A DNA stretch of 35,473 nucleotides, from assembly GCF_000336935.1 (NCBI RefSeq), contig NZ_AOME01000070.1:102065-137537 (forward strand), read 5' to 3'. This document shows positions 6,970 to 15,148 of this stretch, piece after piece. The position numbers and the translations under genes are program-made. Position 1 is the first letter of the stretch, and each line of letters opens with the position of its first letter. The notes beneath the pieces were generated by a model. The model was not told the origin of the DNA, searched no databases, and saw nothing but the letters and a program-made list of their open reading frames with translations. This DNA comes from Halococcus salifodinae DSM 8989 (GTDB taxonomy: Archaea > Halobacteriota > Halobacteria > Halobacteriales > Halococcaceae).

Positions 6970-7448
6970 TCGCGTTCCTCCATGAGTTTCGTGACCTCCT
7001 CCGCTCCCTCTGCTTCCTCCTCGCGAATCGCCGACAGCGTCCCGACGAGTCGTTCGCGCTCGATGCCGAACTCCACAGTACTGGACTCGATCGCGGCGAT
7101 GAGATCGTCGTAGAACTTGTAGGCGGTTTCCTCGTTGCAAAGCTGATCGTAGAGCACGCCGTCGGTGTCCCGATCGCGCTCGTAGTGGTCGGCGACGAGT
7201 GGTTCGATCTGCTCGAACGGGATCTGCTCGGCGTCGAGTTCGTCGATCAGCCCCGAGAGACGGTCGCGGTGCTCGGCCGATTCCTCGGCGGCGTGCTCCA
7301 GTAAGTCCTCGATTGCGGGGTCGAGATCCGCCTCGAACGACTGGTAATGCTGGTGGGCGCGCGCTTCGACGACCTCCTCCAACACGACCCCGATCTGGAG
7401 GAGACGGGCGAGCTGGTGGTCCGAGGCCACCGGCTGGCTCACGCTCAC
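6966..7448 (-). CDS. Ferritin-like / rubrerythrin-type diiron protein
   Basis: 160 aa from the GTG at 7448. It is an all-helical, Glu-rich protein with ferritin-like features: a first helix EEVVEARAHQH, an ExxH motif in EESAEHRDRL, a third helix NEETAYKFYDD and a final Glu-rich helix. The last ExxH His is not obvious, so the diiron site may be modified. The GTG was chosen because homology begins at VSQPVASDHQ and because it forms a GTGA overlap with an 18-codon ORF; a second GTG two codons on (7442) is also possible. A longer frame reaching 7565 would run through the promoter and into sufD. Position next to Suf genes and a DtxR-fold regulator suggests iron storage or handling. Confidence 0.7.
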   Translation of the reverse strand: MSVSQPVASDHQLARLLQIGVVLEEVVEARAHQHYQSFEADLDPAIEDLLEHAAEESAEHRDRLSGLIDELDAEQIPFEQIEPLVADHYERDRDTDGVLYDQLCNEETAYKFYDDLIAAIESSTVEFGIERERLVGTLSAIREEEAEGAEEVTKLMEERE

Positions 7449-7501
7449 GGGGACCACCCGGAAAAGATGCGCTCGAAAACCGATGCCTCGTGGACGTCCA
7501 T
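7445..7501 (-). CDS. 18-codon leader ORF (sORF A), coupled to the ferritin-like gene
   Basis: The frame is ATG at 7501 to TGA at 7445-7447 and encodes MDVHEASVFERIFSGWSP. A TATA-like CTTAAG is centred 26-27 nt before the ATG, the spacing at which haloarchaea start leaderless transcripts, so this would be the first codon of the mRNA. Its stop overlaps the ferritin-like GTG start (GTGA). Fifteen of 18 codons end in G or C, similar to neighbouring genes. Like sORF C it ends in W-S-P. It may be a microprotein or a leader ORF that controls translation of the following gene. Confidence 0.5.
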   Translation of the reverse strand: MDVHEASVFERIFSGWSP

Positions 7502-7524
7502 ACCGTTGTTCGTGAACGGAAGAA

Positions 7525-7530
7525 CTTAAG
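7525..7530 (-). promoter_or_regulatory. TATA-like box of the sORF/ferritin-like/DtxR operon
   Basis: CTTAAG on the minus strand, just past the sufD stop codon at 7534, centred 26-27 nt before the ATG at 7501. It would give a leaderless transcript independent of suf, although read-through from sufCBD is also possible because no T-tract terminator is seen between them. Confidence 0.45.
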
Positions 7531-7533
7531 CGA

Positions 7534-8745
7534 TTACTCCCGCAGCCGCTCGGCCACGAGGTCATCGAGGTCGTCGCGGAACTCCTCGACGGCGATCTCT
7601 TCGAGCACCGGCACGAAGAAGCCCTCGACGAGCATGTTCCGTGCCATGCGTGGCGACACCCCGCGCGAGGTCATGTAGAACAGGTCCTGCTGGTCGACCT
7701 GTCCCACGGTGGCGGAGTGGCTCGCCTCGGTGTCGTGGTTGTTGATGATGAGCTTCGGCGAGGCGTCGGCCTCGCTCTCGTCGCTCAGCATCAGGGTGTT
7801 CTCGCGCTGGTACGAAGACGTATCCCACGCGTTCGAGCCGACGTCTTGAACGCCCTCGTAGACCGACCGGGCGTCGTCGTCGAGCACGCCACGGGTCACG
7901 AGGTCGGCGGTCGTGTGTTCGGCCTCGTGCCAGACCCGCGCGGCGACGTCGAAGTGCTGGTCGTTGTGACCGAAGAACGCGCCGACGATCTGGGACTCCG
8001 AGCCCTCGCCCAGAAGTCGGGTCTCGACCGAGGACTTGGTGAGTCGCGAGCCGACGTTCCCTTCGATCCAGTTGATCGTGGCGTGGCTGTCGGCGTGACC
8101 GCGCTTGAGGGTGTAGGTGTACGTCTCCTCGTCGACGTTCTGGAGCGAGCCGTACTGGACGTTCGAGTTCTCGCCGGCGTCGATCTCGACGATCCCGGAG
8201 TAGTATCGCTCGCCGTCGACGTCCTCGCCCGTCGTCTGACGCTCCAGAATGGTCACCGAACTCGATTGCTCGGTGACGACGAGGGTGTAGTTGAACAGCG
8301 ACTGGGAGTTCATCCGCGTGCGAACGGTGACGTCCTCGGCATCGACGCCTTCGGGGACGTAGACCACGGTTCCAGTGCTGAAGAGTGCGGTCGAGAGCGC
8401 GGTGAGGTAGTTGTCTTCGGGATCGACGACCGAGCCGAAATGCTCCCGAACGAGCTCCTCGCGCTCGTCGAGCGCTTCGGCGATCGACATGACCTCGACC
8501 TCGCTGGGCCCGACCTGGTCCTTCTCCTCGGCCGCAGTGAGGGGATCGACGAACCCCTCGAAGTCGAGATCGTAGAGGTTGGTCCAGTTGCGTCCCGGCG
8601 TCCGGATGACGTCGGGCATTTCCAGCTCTTCGAGCGTGTCGAGCGCGTCGAGACGTGTCTCCAGCAGCCACTCGGGTTCGTCGAGTCCCTCGGAAATCTG
8701 CCTGACCTGCTCCTCCGTGAGGTTTGCGTGTACCTGTGTACTCAT
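7534..8745 (-). CDS. sufD: SufD, Fe-S cluster assembly scaffold subunit
   Basis: 403 aa, last gene of sufC-sufB-sufD. An N-terminal helical segment (DEPEWLLETRLDALDTLEEL) is shared with SufB and is followed by the right-handed beta-helix core. The C-terminal region is the conserved SufBD signature with HNDQHFD, the NNHDTEASHSATVG stretch and the MARNMLVEGFF end. SufD pairs with SufB and the SufC ATPase to build Fe-S clusters in the cytosol. Only 21 nt separate it from sufB, so it is co-transcribed. The desulfurase SufS and sulfur carrier are not in the window. Confidence 0.95.
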   Translation of the reverse strand: MSTQVHANLTEEQVRQISEGLDEPEWLLETRLDALDTLEELEMPDVIRTPGRNWTNLYDLDFEGFVDPLTAAEEKDQVGPSEVEVMSIAEALDEREELVREHFGSVVDPEDNYLTALSTALFSTGTVVYVPEGVDAEDVTVRTRMNSQSLFNYTLVVTEQSSSVTILERQTTGEDVDGERYYSGIVEIDAGENSNVQYGSLQNVDEETYTYTLKRGHADSHATINWIEGNVGSRLTKSSVETRLLGEGSESQIVGAFFGHNDQHFDVAARVWHEAEHTTADLVTRGVLDDDARSVYEGVQDVGSNAWDTSSYQRENTLMLSDESEADASPKLIINNHDTEASHSATVGQVDQQDLFYMTSRGVSPRMARNMLVEGFFVPVLEEIAVEEFRDDLDDLVAERLRE

Positions 8746-8766
8746 TGCGATAATCCGATGGGGAGC

Positions 8767-10200
8767 TTACCCGAGGCTCCCTTCCATTTCGAGTTCGATC
8801 AGCCGGTTGAGCTCGACCGCGTACTCGATGGGTAGTTCTTCGGTGATCGGCTCGATGAACCCGGCAACGATCATCTGCTTTGCGTCGTCGTCGTCCAATC
8901 CTCGGGACTGGAGGTAGAACACGTCCTCGTCGCCGATCTTCCCCACAGTAGCCTCGTGGGCGACGTCGACCTTCGACTCCTCGATCTCCATGTACGGCAT
9001 CGTGTCCGACGTGCTCTCGTTGTCGAACATCAGCGCGTCGCACTCCACGCTCGTGGAGGAGTTCTCTGCGCCGTCGGAGATGTGGACGAGGCCACGGTAG
9101 TTCGTGCGGCCGCCGTCCTTGCTGATACTCTTGGATTCGATCGTGGACTTGGTGTCGGGCGCGTTGTGGTAGACCTTCGCGCCGGTGTCGATGTTCTGGC
9201 CCTCGCCCGCAAAGGCGATCGTGATGTGGTTGTCCGTCGCGCCGCGGCCCTTGAGAATGGTCGAGGGGTAGAGCATCGTGGCCTTCGAGCCCATCGATCC
9301 CGAGATCCACTCCATCGTGCCCTCGCGCTCGCAGATCGCGCGCTTGGTGTTGAGGTTGTAGGTGTTCTTCGACCAGTTCTGCACGGTCGAATACTGGACG
9401 TGGGCGTTCTCGCCGACGAACACCTCAACGCCACCCGAATGGAGGTTGAACTCGCTGTACTGCGGGGCCGAACAGCCCTCGATGTAGTGGACTTCCGAGT
9501 TCTCCTCGGCGATGATGAGGGTGTGCTCGAACTGGCCCATCCCCTCCGAATTCATCCGGAAGTACGCCTGGATCGGCATCTCGACCGTGACGTCCTCGGG
9601 GACGTAGACGAACGAGCCGCCCGACCAGATCGCGCCGTGGAGCGCCGCGAACTTGTTGTCGCTGGCGGGCACGCAGTTCGTCATGAAGTGCTCTTTGACG
9701 ATCTCCTCGTGCTCTTGGACTGCCTTGTCCATGTCACAGAAGACGACGCCCTTCTCCTCCCAGCGCTCCTGCATGTTCTGGTAGACGATCTCGGACTCGT
9801 ACTGTGCGCCGACGCCCGAGAGCGCGTTCTTCTCGGCTTCGGGGATGCCGAGCTTGTCGAAGGTGTCCTGGATCTCGTCAGGGAGGTCGGTCCAGTCGTC
9901 GACACCGCCGCGGGCGTCGATGTCGGGACGGATGTACGGGACGATCTCGCCGATGTCGACCTCCGAGAGGTCGGGCTGGCCCGGCCAGTCGGTCGGCATC
10001 GGCATCGCGTGGAACTGCTGGAGCGCGCGCAGGCGGCGCTCCAGCATCCACTCGGGCTCGTCCTTGTCTTCGGAGATCAGGCGGATCGTCTCCTCGTCGA
10101 GATCGCCCTTTTCGGCGCGGAACGCCGAACTCTCCTCTTTTTTGAACTCGAAGCGCGCTTCCGAGTCGGTCTCGCGCAGGTGGTCTTGGTCGGAACTCAT
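8767..10200 (-). CDS. sufB: SufB, Fe-S cluster assembly scaffold
   Basis: 477 aa, a normal length for SufB. The acidic N-terminus leads into DEPEWMLERRLRALQQF, then a central beta-helix including GQFEHTLIIAEENSEVHYIEGC (here quoted in part: EHTLIIAEENSEVHYIEGC), whose Cys lies in the SAPQYS context typical of SufB. The C-terminal half has NNHITIAF-like repeats, the HEATVGKIGDEDVFYLQSRG block and the final MIVAGFIEP segment. SufB is the scaffold on which the nascent cluster forms, in the SufBC2D complex. It is the middle gene, 28 nt after sufC. Confidence 0.95.
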   Translation of the reverse strand: MSSDQDHLRETDSEARFEFKKEESSAFRAEKGDLDEETIRLISEDKDEPEWMLERRLRALQQFHAMPMPTDWPGQPDLSEVDIGEIVPYIRPDIDARGGVDDWTDLPDEIQDTFDKLGIPEAEKNALSGVGAQYESEIVYQNMQERWEEKGVVFCDMDKAVQEHEEIVKEHFMTNCVPASDNKFAALHGAIWSGGSFVYVPEDVTVEMPIQAYFRMNSEGMGQFEHTLIIAEENSEVHYIEGCSAPQYSEFNLHSGGVEVFVGENAHVQYSTVQNWSKNTYNLNTKRAICEREGTMEWISGSMGSKATMLYPSTILKGRGATDNHITIAFAGEGQNIDTGAKVYHNAPDTKSTIESKSISKDGGRTNYRGLVHISDGAENSSTSVECDALMFDNESTSDTMPYMEIEESKVDVAHEATVGKIGDEDVFYLQSRGLDDDDAKQMIVAGFIEPITEELPIEYAVELNRLIELEMEGSLG

Positions 10201-10228
10201 GGTGTGTGTTGTAGTGGTCGAAGCCTTA

Positions 10229-11146
10229 TCAGGCTGTCTCGTAGGCTTCCTCGCGGACCCAGTCGTACCCCTCGTCCTCGAGCTTGTGGGCCAGATCCGC
10301 GTCGCCGCTTTTGGCGATCTTGCCGTCGAGCATCACGTGGACGTGATCTGGCTCGACGTAGTCGAGGATCCGCTGGTAGTGGGTGATCTGGAGGATGCCC
10401 GCGCCCTGCTCGTCGCGGAGCGCGTTGATCCCGTTCGAGACGTCCTGGAGCCGGTCGATGTCGAGCCCGGAGTCGATCTCGTCGAGCACCGCGATCGACG
10501 GCTCCAAGATTGCGGCCTGGAGCACCTCGTTCTGCTTTTTCTCGCCGCCCGAGAAGCCCGCGTTGAGGTAGCGCTGGGCGAACTGGGAGTCCATGTCGAG
10601 CTGTTCCATCTTCTCGGCCATGATCTCCTGGAACTCCGCGACGCCGACGTCGCCCTCCTCGACATCGCCTTCCATCGGCGAGGTGTCGTAGCCCGCGTCC
10701 TCGTCGTCCGCGTCGGCCTCTGCTTCCTCGCCCTCATCGTCCTCGAAGAGCTCCTCGCGCTCTTCGAGCTTGGCGTTCAGGGCAGTCCGAAGGAAGTTCA
10801 CCATCGTGACGCCCTCGATCTCGGCGGGGTACTGGAAGCCGAGGAAGACGCCGAGCGCCGCGCGCTCGTTGGGTTCGAGATCGAGGAGGTTCACCGTCCG
10901 CATGTCCTCGGGGATCTCGATGTCCTCGAACTCGTCTTCGTCGAGATGGACGAGCACTTCGCCGTCGGTGACTTCGTAGGCAGGGTGGCCGGCGATGACC
11001 TTCGCGGTCGTCGACTTCCCTGACCCGTTCGGTCCCATCAGTGCGTGGATCTCGCCCGATCGAACTTCGAGATTGACCCCGTCGAGGATCTTCTCGCCGC
11101 CCTCCGCGACCTGTGCGTGGAGGTCCCGTAGCTCTAAGCGTGCCAT
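10229..11146 (-). CDS. sufC: SufC, ABC-type ATPase of Fe-S cluster assembly
   Basis: 305 aa from the ATG at 11146 (MARLELRDLHAQV). It has Walker A GPNGSGKST, the ABC signature FSGGEKKQNE and Walker B IAVLDEIDSGLD, matching the SufC-specific pattern. An acidic insertion between Walker A and the signature (about 100 Asp/Glu-rich residues around EDDEGEEAEADADDEDAG) makes it longer than the roughly 250 aa of bacterial SufC; such acidic insertions are usual in salt-in archaea. It powers conformational change of SufB-SufD. It is the first gene of the operon. An alternative ATG at 11194 would add 16 residues (METIIRSTGQQ...), which look non-conserved. Confidence 0.95.
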   Translation of the reverse strand: MARLELRDLHAQVAEGGEKILDGVNLEVRSGEIHALMGPNGSGKSTTAKVIAGHPAYEVTDGEVLVHLDEDEFEDIEIPEDMRTVNLLDLEPNERAALGVFLGFQYPAEIEGVTMVNFLRTALNAKLEEREELFEDDEGEEAEADADDEDAGYDTSPMEGDVEEGDVGVAEFQEIMAEKMEQLDMDSQFAQRYLNAGFSGGEKKQNEVLQAAILEPSIAVLDEIDSGLDIDRLQDVSNGINALRDEQGAGILQITHYQRILDYVEPDHVHVMLDGKIAKSGDADLAHKLEDEGYDWVREEAYETA

Positions 11147-11644
11147 TGTCCTATCGTCCGTCTGTTGGCCCGTCGACCTGATAATGGTTTCCATTCACCG
11201 GTAACGATTTTCGATGGGGGAAAATTTGTTTGCCGCGAACGGAACTCACGAGCGAGTATCGCGTTGCAGAATCGGTGGTGAGCGGCCGCCCGCGGAGCGG
11301 GGTAGTGCGGTCGGCGGTGTGGTTCGGTGCGGTCCTGGTGGATGAAGGGCGAGTGAGTGAAACGAACGAGGGCTTCGGCGGTGCTGTGTGGAGCGGTTGC
11401 GGGGCGGAGAGTGTCAGCAACTGTACCGCGAACGAGGCCACAGGCCGAGTGAGCGGGTGTTTTTGATGAACCTTTTTGCAAGGGGTTGAGCGCGCCGGAG
11501 GCGCGCGAACTCGTTCGAGACGGCTTCGCCGTCTCGTGATGTCATCAGAACGCGAAGCGTTCTGATTGCAAGCAAGAAATCGAAGATTTCTTGCACTGAC
11601 GAAAATCGCGAAGCGATTTTCGAACCACCCCGCAGTAAAAAGGT
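11147..11644. repeat. Composite palindromic intergenic element, copy 2, plus sufC upstream region
   Basis: This 498-nt gap has no convincing gene. The A box is at 11334-11353 (plus strand, CCTGGTGGATGAAGGGCGAG), extended to a GGCTTCGGCGGTG end at 11383. A B module (11425-11467) starts ACCGCGAACGAGG and ends TTTTTGAT. The C module is bounded by a perfect 10-bp inverted repeat, GAACCTTTTT (11468-11477) and AAAAAGGTTC (11637-11646), whose outer edge touches the polB stop codon. Perfect 3-nt-loop palindromes fill C: 11490-11506 (GGA), 11516-11536 (TTC), 11544-11566 (GAA), 11572-11594 (GAA) and 11600-11622 (GAA). Read in the polB direction the order is stop, C, B, A. The remainder (11147-11330) holds the sufC promoter area; no clear TATA box could be fixed. 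Confidence 0.8.
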
Positions 11645-14416
11645 TCAGGTGAAACTTTGGAGCCCGGTCTGGGTCTGGCCGGATTTGACCTCCTGCCACG
11701 AGACGCCGACCGCCTCGATGACGCGCGCGATCGGTCCCTGAAGTGTTTTTTCGAGCATCTTCTCCCAGTTGACCTCGAACTCGTCGGGAATCTGGTCTTC
11801 GTACTCGAAACAGATCACGTCGGGCGTGCGCCGGAACTCGGTGTAGAGGGCCTGTTCTTCGGGGCTGAACGTCGACTCGTCGACATCCTCGAAGAAGTCC
11901 GGATGGATACGATCGAGATAGAGCCGTTTGGGTTTGCTGCCGCGCTGGAAGTTCGTCCCGAGGAGGAGGTTCGCGTACTTCGCACCGCGGACCTGGGCGG
12001 TGTCGGTGTCGTAGTCGTCGAGACGCTTGCCGATCCCACCCGGGATGCCGATCTCGTCGAGCGGAACGGAGCCCTCCGCGCTGAACTCTTCGATCACGTC
12101 GTGGACGTAGGTTTCGACCTCGTCGAGGTCCTCGCCGTGGACGATCCGCTCGATCACCTCGTGCTGGACGCGTTTGGTGATCGGTGCGATGTCCGAACGC
12201 TTGTACTCGAAGCCCGTGATATCGACGTCGTCGACGTCTTTGCCCTCCTTCCAGATGATGTGGCCGGCGTAGCGTTTCTTCTTGCCGGCCTGGAAAAACC
12301 GTCGGTAGAGCTTCTCGAACTCGATCTGGAAACGGTGGTCGTCGGCGTTGAGTGTGTCTCGCGCGAACTCATCGTACGCTTCGTTGATGTGGTCCTCGAT
12401 ATCGAAGGCCTGCTCGATGGCTGCCTCTTTCGTGAGGTCGGCACCAAGCTCTGTCATTACACTGTCGGTATCTCCGTACGTCACCTCGTAGTCCATCTCG
12501 TTCGCGGCGCGCTCGGTGAATGAGATGACCTCCCGGTTGGTGGAGGTCACGCCTGCACTCATCGCCCGGTCGTAGAGTCGGAAGCGATCCCAGCCGAACA
12601 CGCCGTAGAGGCTGTTCATGATGACCTTCACGGCCTGCTGCTGGCGGTCGAATCGCTGGTACTCGCCGGTGCCAGGGGAGTGATCGTCGCGACGAGCTTT
12701 CTTCTCCTCGCGTTCGGTGAGGAGCTCGTCCACCATCTCCCGGATCATCCCATCGGGTTCCTTCCGGAAGTGGATTCCAGTGGGTGTCTGGTAGGTCTCG
12801 CCGTCGTAAGTATCGGGATCGACCTGGGTTTCGGGCGAGGCGTTGATCGTCACCATCGACATTGGGTATAAACTTTTCAAATCGAGTACAGAAACCATCT
12901 CTTTCACGCCGGTGATGGGATCGAACACTGCACCGCCCTCGAAGTCCTCGGTCTCCTGCTGGCCCTTCGAGGGGAGCGCGAACTTGCCGTGGGCCTCGTG
13001 GAGGACGTACATGTCGACGGCGTCGCCGGGTGTGGTGGCGTCCTCGAGCTTGCAGCCCACGAAGGTGGCGACTTCCTGCCAGAACGGGATCACGCCCTGC
13101 TGGCGGTCGATCTCGACACAGAGCTCCACGTCCCGGAGGTTGTATTCGAGGAGTCGCTCGGGATCGTCCTCCCAGAGATCGCCGATGTCGCCCGGATAGC
13201 GTTCCTTGCCGGCGTCGAGTTCGACCTCACCCACGGCGTCCAACCGATAGGAGTCGAGCTCGGTGAACTGGGTGCGCTGGTAGGCGTACAGCAGATCGAA
13301 CACCACCCGTCCTTTGACGTTCGGCCCCTGCCAGTCCGATCGCCAGACTTCGTTCACCCGTGAGAGGCGATCGGGGTCGAGGTCGTGTTCCTCACAGCCC
13401 GCGCCCCCGAGCTCTTCGAGCCGGTCGATGAAGTACGGCGCGTCGAAATCGGTGAAGTTCCAGCCGGTCATGACGTCCGGATCGGTGTCCTCGATGTAGT
13501 CGAGAAACGCCGCGAGCATCGCCTCCTCGGTGTCGAATCGGTACACGTCGGCGTCGATCTCGTCGTCCTCGCTGCCACTCTCGCTGCTGTCGCCGCTGCC
13601 GCCGTCGATCGCCTCGTACCCCGCGAGCTCCTCGGGCCCCATCTCGCCGCCAGGCGCTTCGTAGAGCCAGACGGCGTACTCGTCGCGGGCGGAGTCGTGA
13701 CTCGACAGACAGACGATGGTCTCCTCGCCGTCCTCGGGGAACCCCGAGCGGTCGTCGACCTCGATGTCGAAGGTGCAGACCCGGGCTTCGGCTTGCATCT
13801 CGATCGGTTCGACCTCGTCGAGGGGAACGACGAGCGCGTCGTCCGTCGCCCGTCGTTCGGGGACCCGAAGACCGCTCGTCACGTCCGTGTCGATCAGGAA
13901 CCGGTTCGGGAACAGCACGTCGGCCTCGTAGTGATCGAACCGATCCCGAATCTGGCCGACATCGCGCGGGGTCTGGCCGAAGATCTTGGTGAGTGACTCG
14001 CCACGAATGCTCTCGTAGGCGTCGCCCTCGACGGCCGACTCCTCCCAACCGGTGATTCGATCGTGATCGAGCCGGTCGTCGTCCTCGTCGAGCGATGCGG
14101 TCGGCGCGTAGAAATAGGGCCGAAACCCGTGAACGCGGACGTGTTCGACCTCGTCGTCCGCCGTGCGGCCGAAGACGTGGATGATCGGCGTCTCCTCGTC
14201 GCCGCTGCCCTCGATCGTGTAGTCGACCTGGGTCACCGCGATCTCCACAGTACTATCGGCGTCGGGGTAACGCCGTGCGGCGGGGTCGGTGATCTCGGCG
14301 TTCGCCCCGCCGTCGCCAGCGACCGCTCGGGCTGCCGTCGCCGCTGCCGACCGATCGCTCCCGCCCGGTGCGACGCTGTCGCCGAGCGTCGCCTGCGTGG
14401 TCCCCTCCTCAGTCAT
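11645..14416 (-). CDS. polB: Family-B replicative DNA polymerase (PolB)
   Basis: 923 aa. The 3'-5' exonuclease motifs are present: FDIEVDD (about 215), GWNFTDFDAPYF (Exo II) and YNLRDVELCVEID (Exo III). So are polymerase motifs A (DLKSLYPMSM, about 511), B (KVIMNSLYGVFG, about 600) and C (YGDTDSV, about 646) with both catalytic aspartates. The C-terminal QTGLQSFT resembles a PCNA-interacting box (QxxLxxF). No intein interrupts motifs A-C, sites often occupied in haloarchaeal polB genes. The ATG at 14416 is preferred to longer frames because a TTTTTA box lies 25-29 nt upstream. It copies chromosomal DNA with proofreading, probably together with PolD. The gene stands alone; the stop codon abuts the C module of a composite element. 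Confidence 0.97.
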   Translation of the reverse strand: MTEEGTTQATLGDSVAPGGSDRSAAATAARAVAGDGGANAEITDPAARRYPDADSTVEIAVTQVDYTIEGSGDEETPIIHVFGRTADDEVEHVRVHGFRPYFYAPTASLDEDDDRLDHDRITGWEESAVEGDAYESIRGESLTKIFGQTPRDVGQIRDRFDHYEADVLFPNRFLIDTDVTSGLRVPERRATDDALVVPLDEVEPIEMQAEARVCTFDIEVDDRSGFPEDGEETIVCLSSHDSARDEYAVWLYEAPGGEMGPEELAGYEAIDGGSGDSSESGSEDDEIDADVYRFDTEEAMLAAFLDYIEDTDPDVMTGWNFTDFDAPYFIDRLEELGGAGCEEHDLDPDRLSRVNEVWRSDWQGPNVKGRVVFDLLYAYQRTQFTELDSYRLDAVGEVELDAGKERYPGDIGDLWEDDPERLLEYNLRDVELCVEIDRQQGVIPFWQEVATFVGCKLEDATTPGDAVDMYVLHEAHGKFALPSKGQQETEDFEGGAVFDPITGVKEMVSVLDLKSLYPMSMVTINASPETQVDPDTYDGETYQTPTGIHFRKEPDGMIREMVDELLTEREEKKARRDDHSPGTGEYQRFDRQQQAVKVIMNSLYGVFGWDRFRLYDRAMSAGVTSTNREVISFTERAANEMDYEVTYGDTDSVMTELGADLTKEAAIEQAFDIEDHINEAYDEFARDTLNADDHRFQIEFEKLYRRFFQAGKKKRYAGHIIWKEGKDVDDVDITGFEYKRSDIAPITKRVQHEVIERIVHGEDLDEVETYVHDVIEEFSAEGSVPLDEIGIPGGIGKRLDDYDTDTAQVRGAKYANLLLGTNFQRGSKPKRLYLDRIHPDFFEDVDESTFSPEEQALYTEFRRTPDVICFEYEDQIPDEFEVNWEKMLEKTLQGPIARVIEAVGVSWQEVKSGQTQTGLQSFT

Positions 14417-14439
14417 GGAGTGTGGTTCGCCCCCGCCGG

Positions 14440-14445
14440 TAAAAA
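14440..14445 (-). promoter_or_regulatory. TATA-like box of polB
   Basis: TTTTTA on the minus strand, 25-29 nt before the chosen ATG at 14416, in otherwise GC-rich DNA. The spacing implies a leaderless mRNA and supports this start over upstream in-frame codons. Confidence 0.5.
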
Positions 14446-14555
14446 TCCCCGCGGTCGTCGCGTCGAACCCCGGCCTGGCTTGCCGTTTCGGTCGCCGGGC
14501 AACGTCGGCCGAATCCGCAAACACTATTGCTTGGCACATGGTACCGCGATACAGC

Positions 14556-14738
14556 ATGTCAAACGCTACCGATCGGCCCGACCCGCCCGCACGGACGGCC
14601 GCCGAACCGTCGCCGCCGGCCGGCCTCGAAACCACCGAACGCTACGAGATCGACGACGGCGTCGTGTTCTACGACGCGGCGAATCCGCTCGCGTGGCTCG
14701 AAGCGGGCCACGCGCTCCGGCTCGCAGACCAGATCTGA
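14556..14738 (+). CDS. Small conserved haloarchaeal protein (60 aa, unknown function)
   Basis: 60 aa. A Pro-rich N-terminus is followed by a conserved-looking core, RYEIDDGVVFYDAANPLAWLEAG, quoted in part as DDGVVFYDAANPLAWLEAG, which I recognise as a recurrent short haloarchaeal family without known function. No membrane segment or Cys pair. A CTATT element at about 14524-14528 lies roughly 30 nt before the ATG, suggesting a leaderless mRNA. It is divergent from polB with 139 nt between starts. Confidence 0.7.
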   Translation: MSNATDRPDPPARTAAEPSPPAGLETTERYEIDDGVVFYDAANPLAWLEAGHALRLADQI

Positions 14739-14782
14739 ACCGGTACGGAATCCTTTTGCGCGGCGGACCCGGTACTCCGGGC

Positions 14783-15124
14783 GTGTCAGACGACTCGCCG
14801 GGCGATTCGACACTGGACGACGCCGGCGACTCGCTGCCGGGGACGGATCTCGGGTTCGACGTCGGGGCACTCGATGCGGAGCTCGGGCCCGACGATCCGT
14901 CGGTTTCGATCCCCGATACGTCGGACGCCGACGCGTCGCCGGAGCTCCTTCAGGCGTTCTGGGGGAGCGTCTTCGCGCTCAAGATCGGCGTGATCGCGGC
15001 GACCCTCGGCCTGCTGTTCGGGTTCTTCCAGGGTCGGTGGCGGCTCGCGGGGCTCGGCGTCGCGATCGGACTCGTGGCGTTCGCGAACGGCTATCGGCAG
15101 TACCGACGGTATCAAAACCGCTAA
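14783..15124 (+). CDS. Small acidic haloarchaeal membrane protein (unknown function)
   Basis: 113 aa from the GTG at 14783. The first 60 residues are acidic and rich in Asp, Ser and Pro. Two transmembrane helices follow (about 63-83 and 88-104) and a basic tail RQYRRYQNR. A TCCTTTTGC patch at about 14750-14758 sits 25-30 nt before the GTG. No functional domain recognised. It precedes the small winged-helix gene by 24 nt, so the two may be co-transcribed. Confidence 0.65.
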   Translation: MSDDSPGDSTLDDAGDSLPGTDLGFDVGALDAELGPDDPSVSIPDTSDADASPELLQAFWGSVFALKIGVIAATLGLLFGFFQGRWRLAGLGVAIGLVAFANGYRQYRRYQNR

Positions 15125-15148
15125 CCGACCGTGGCCGGTAGAACGAGT

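Noticed and set aside
7562-9310. 582-codon minus-strand frame across sufB and sufD
   Set aside because: Arg-rich out-of-frame shadow of two well-supported Suf genes in another minus frame.
10640-10780. Acidic insertion in SufC
   Set aside because: Acidic surface insertions are usual in salt-in haloarchaeal proteins and the ATPase motifs are intact.
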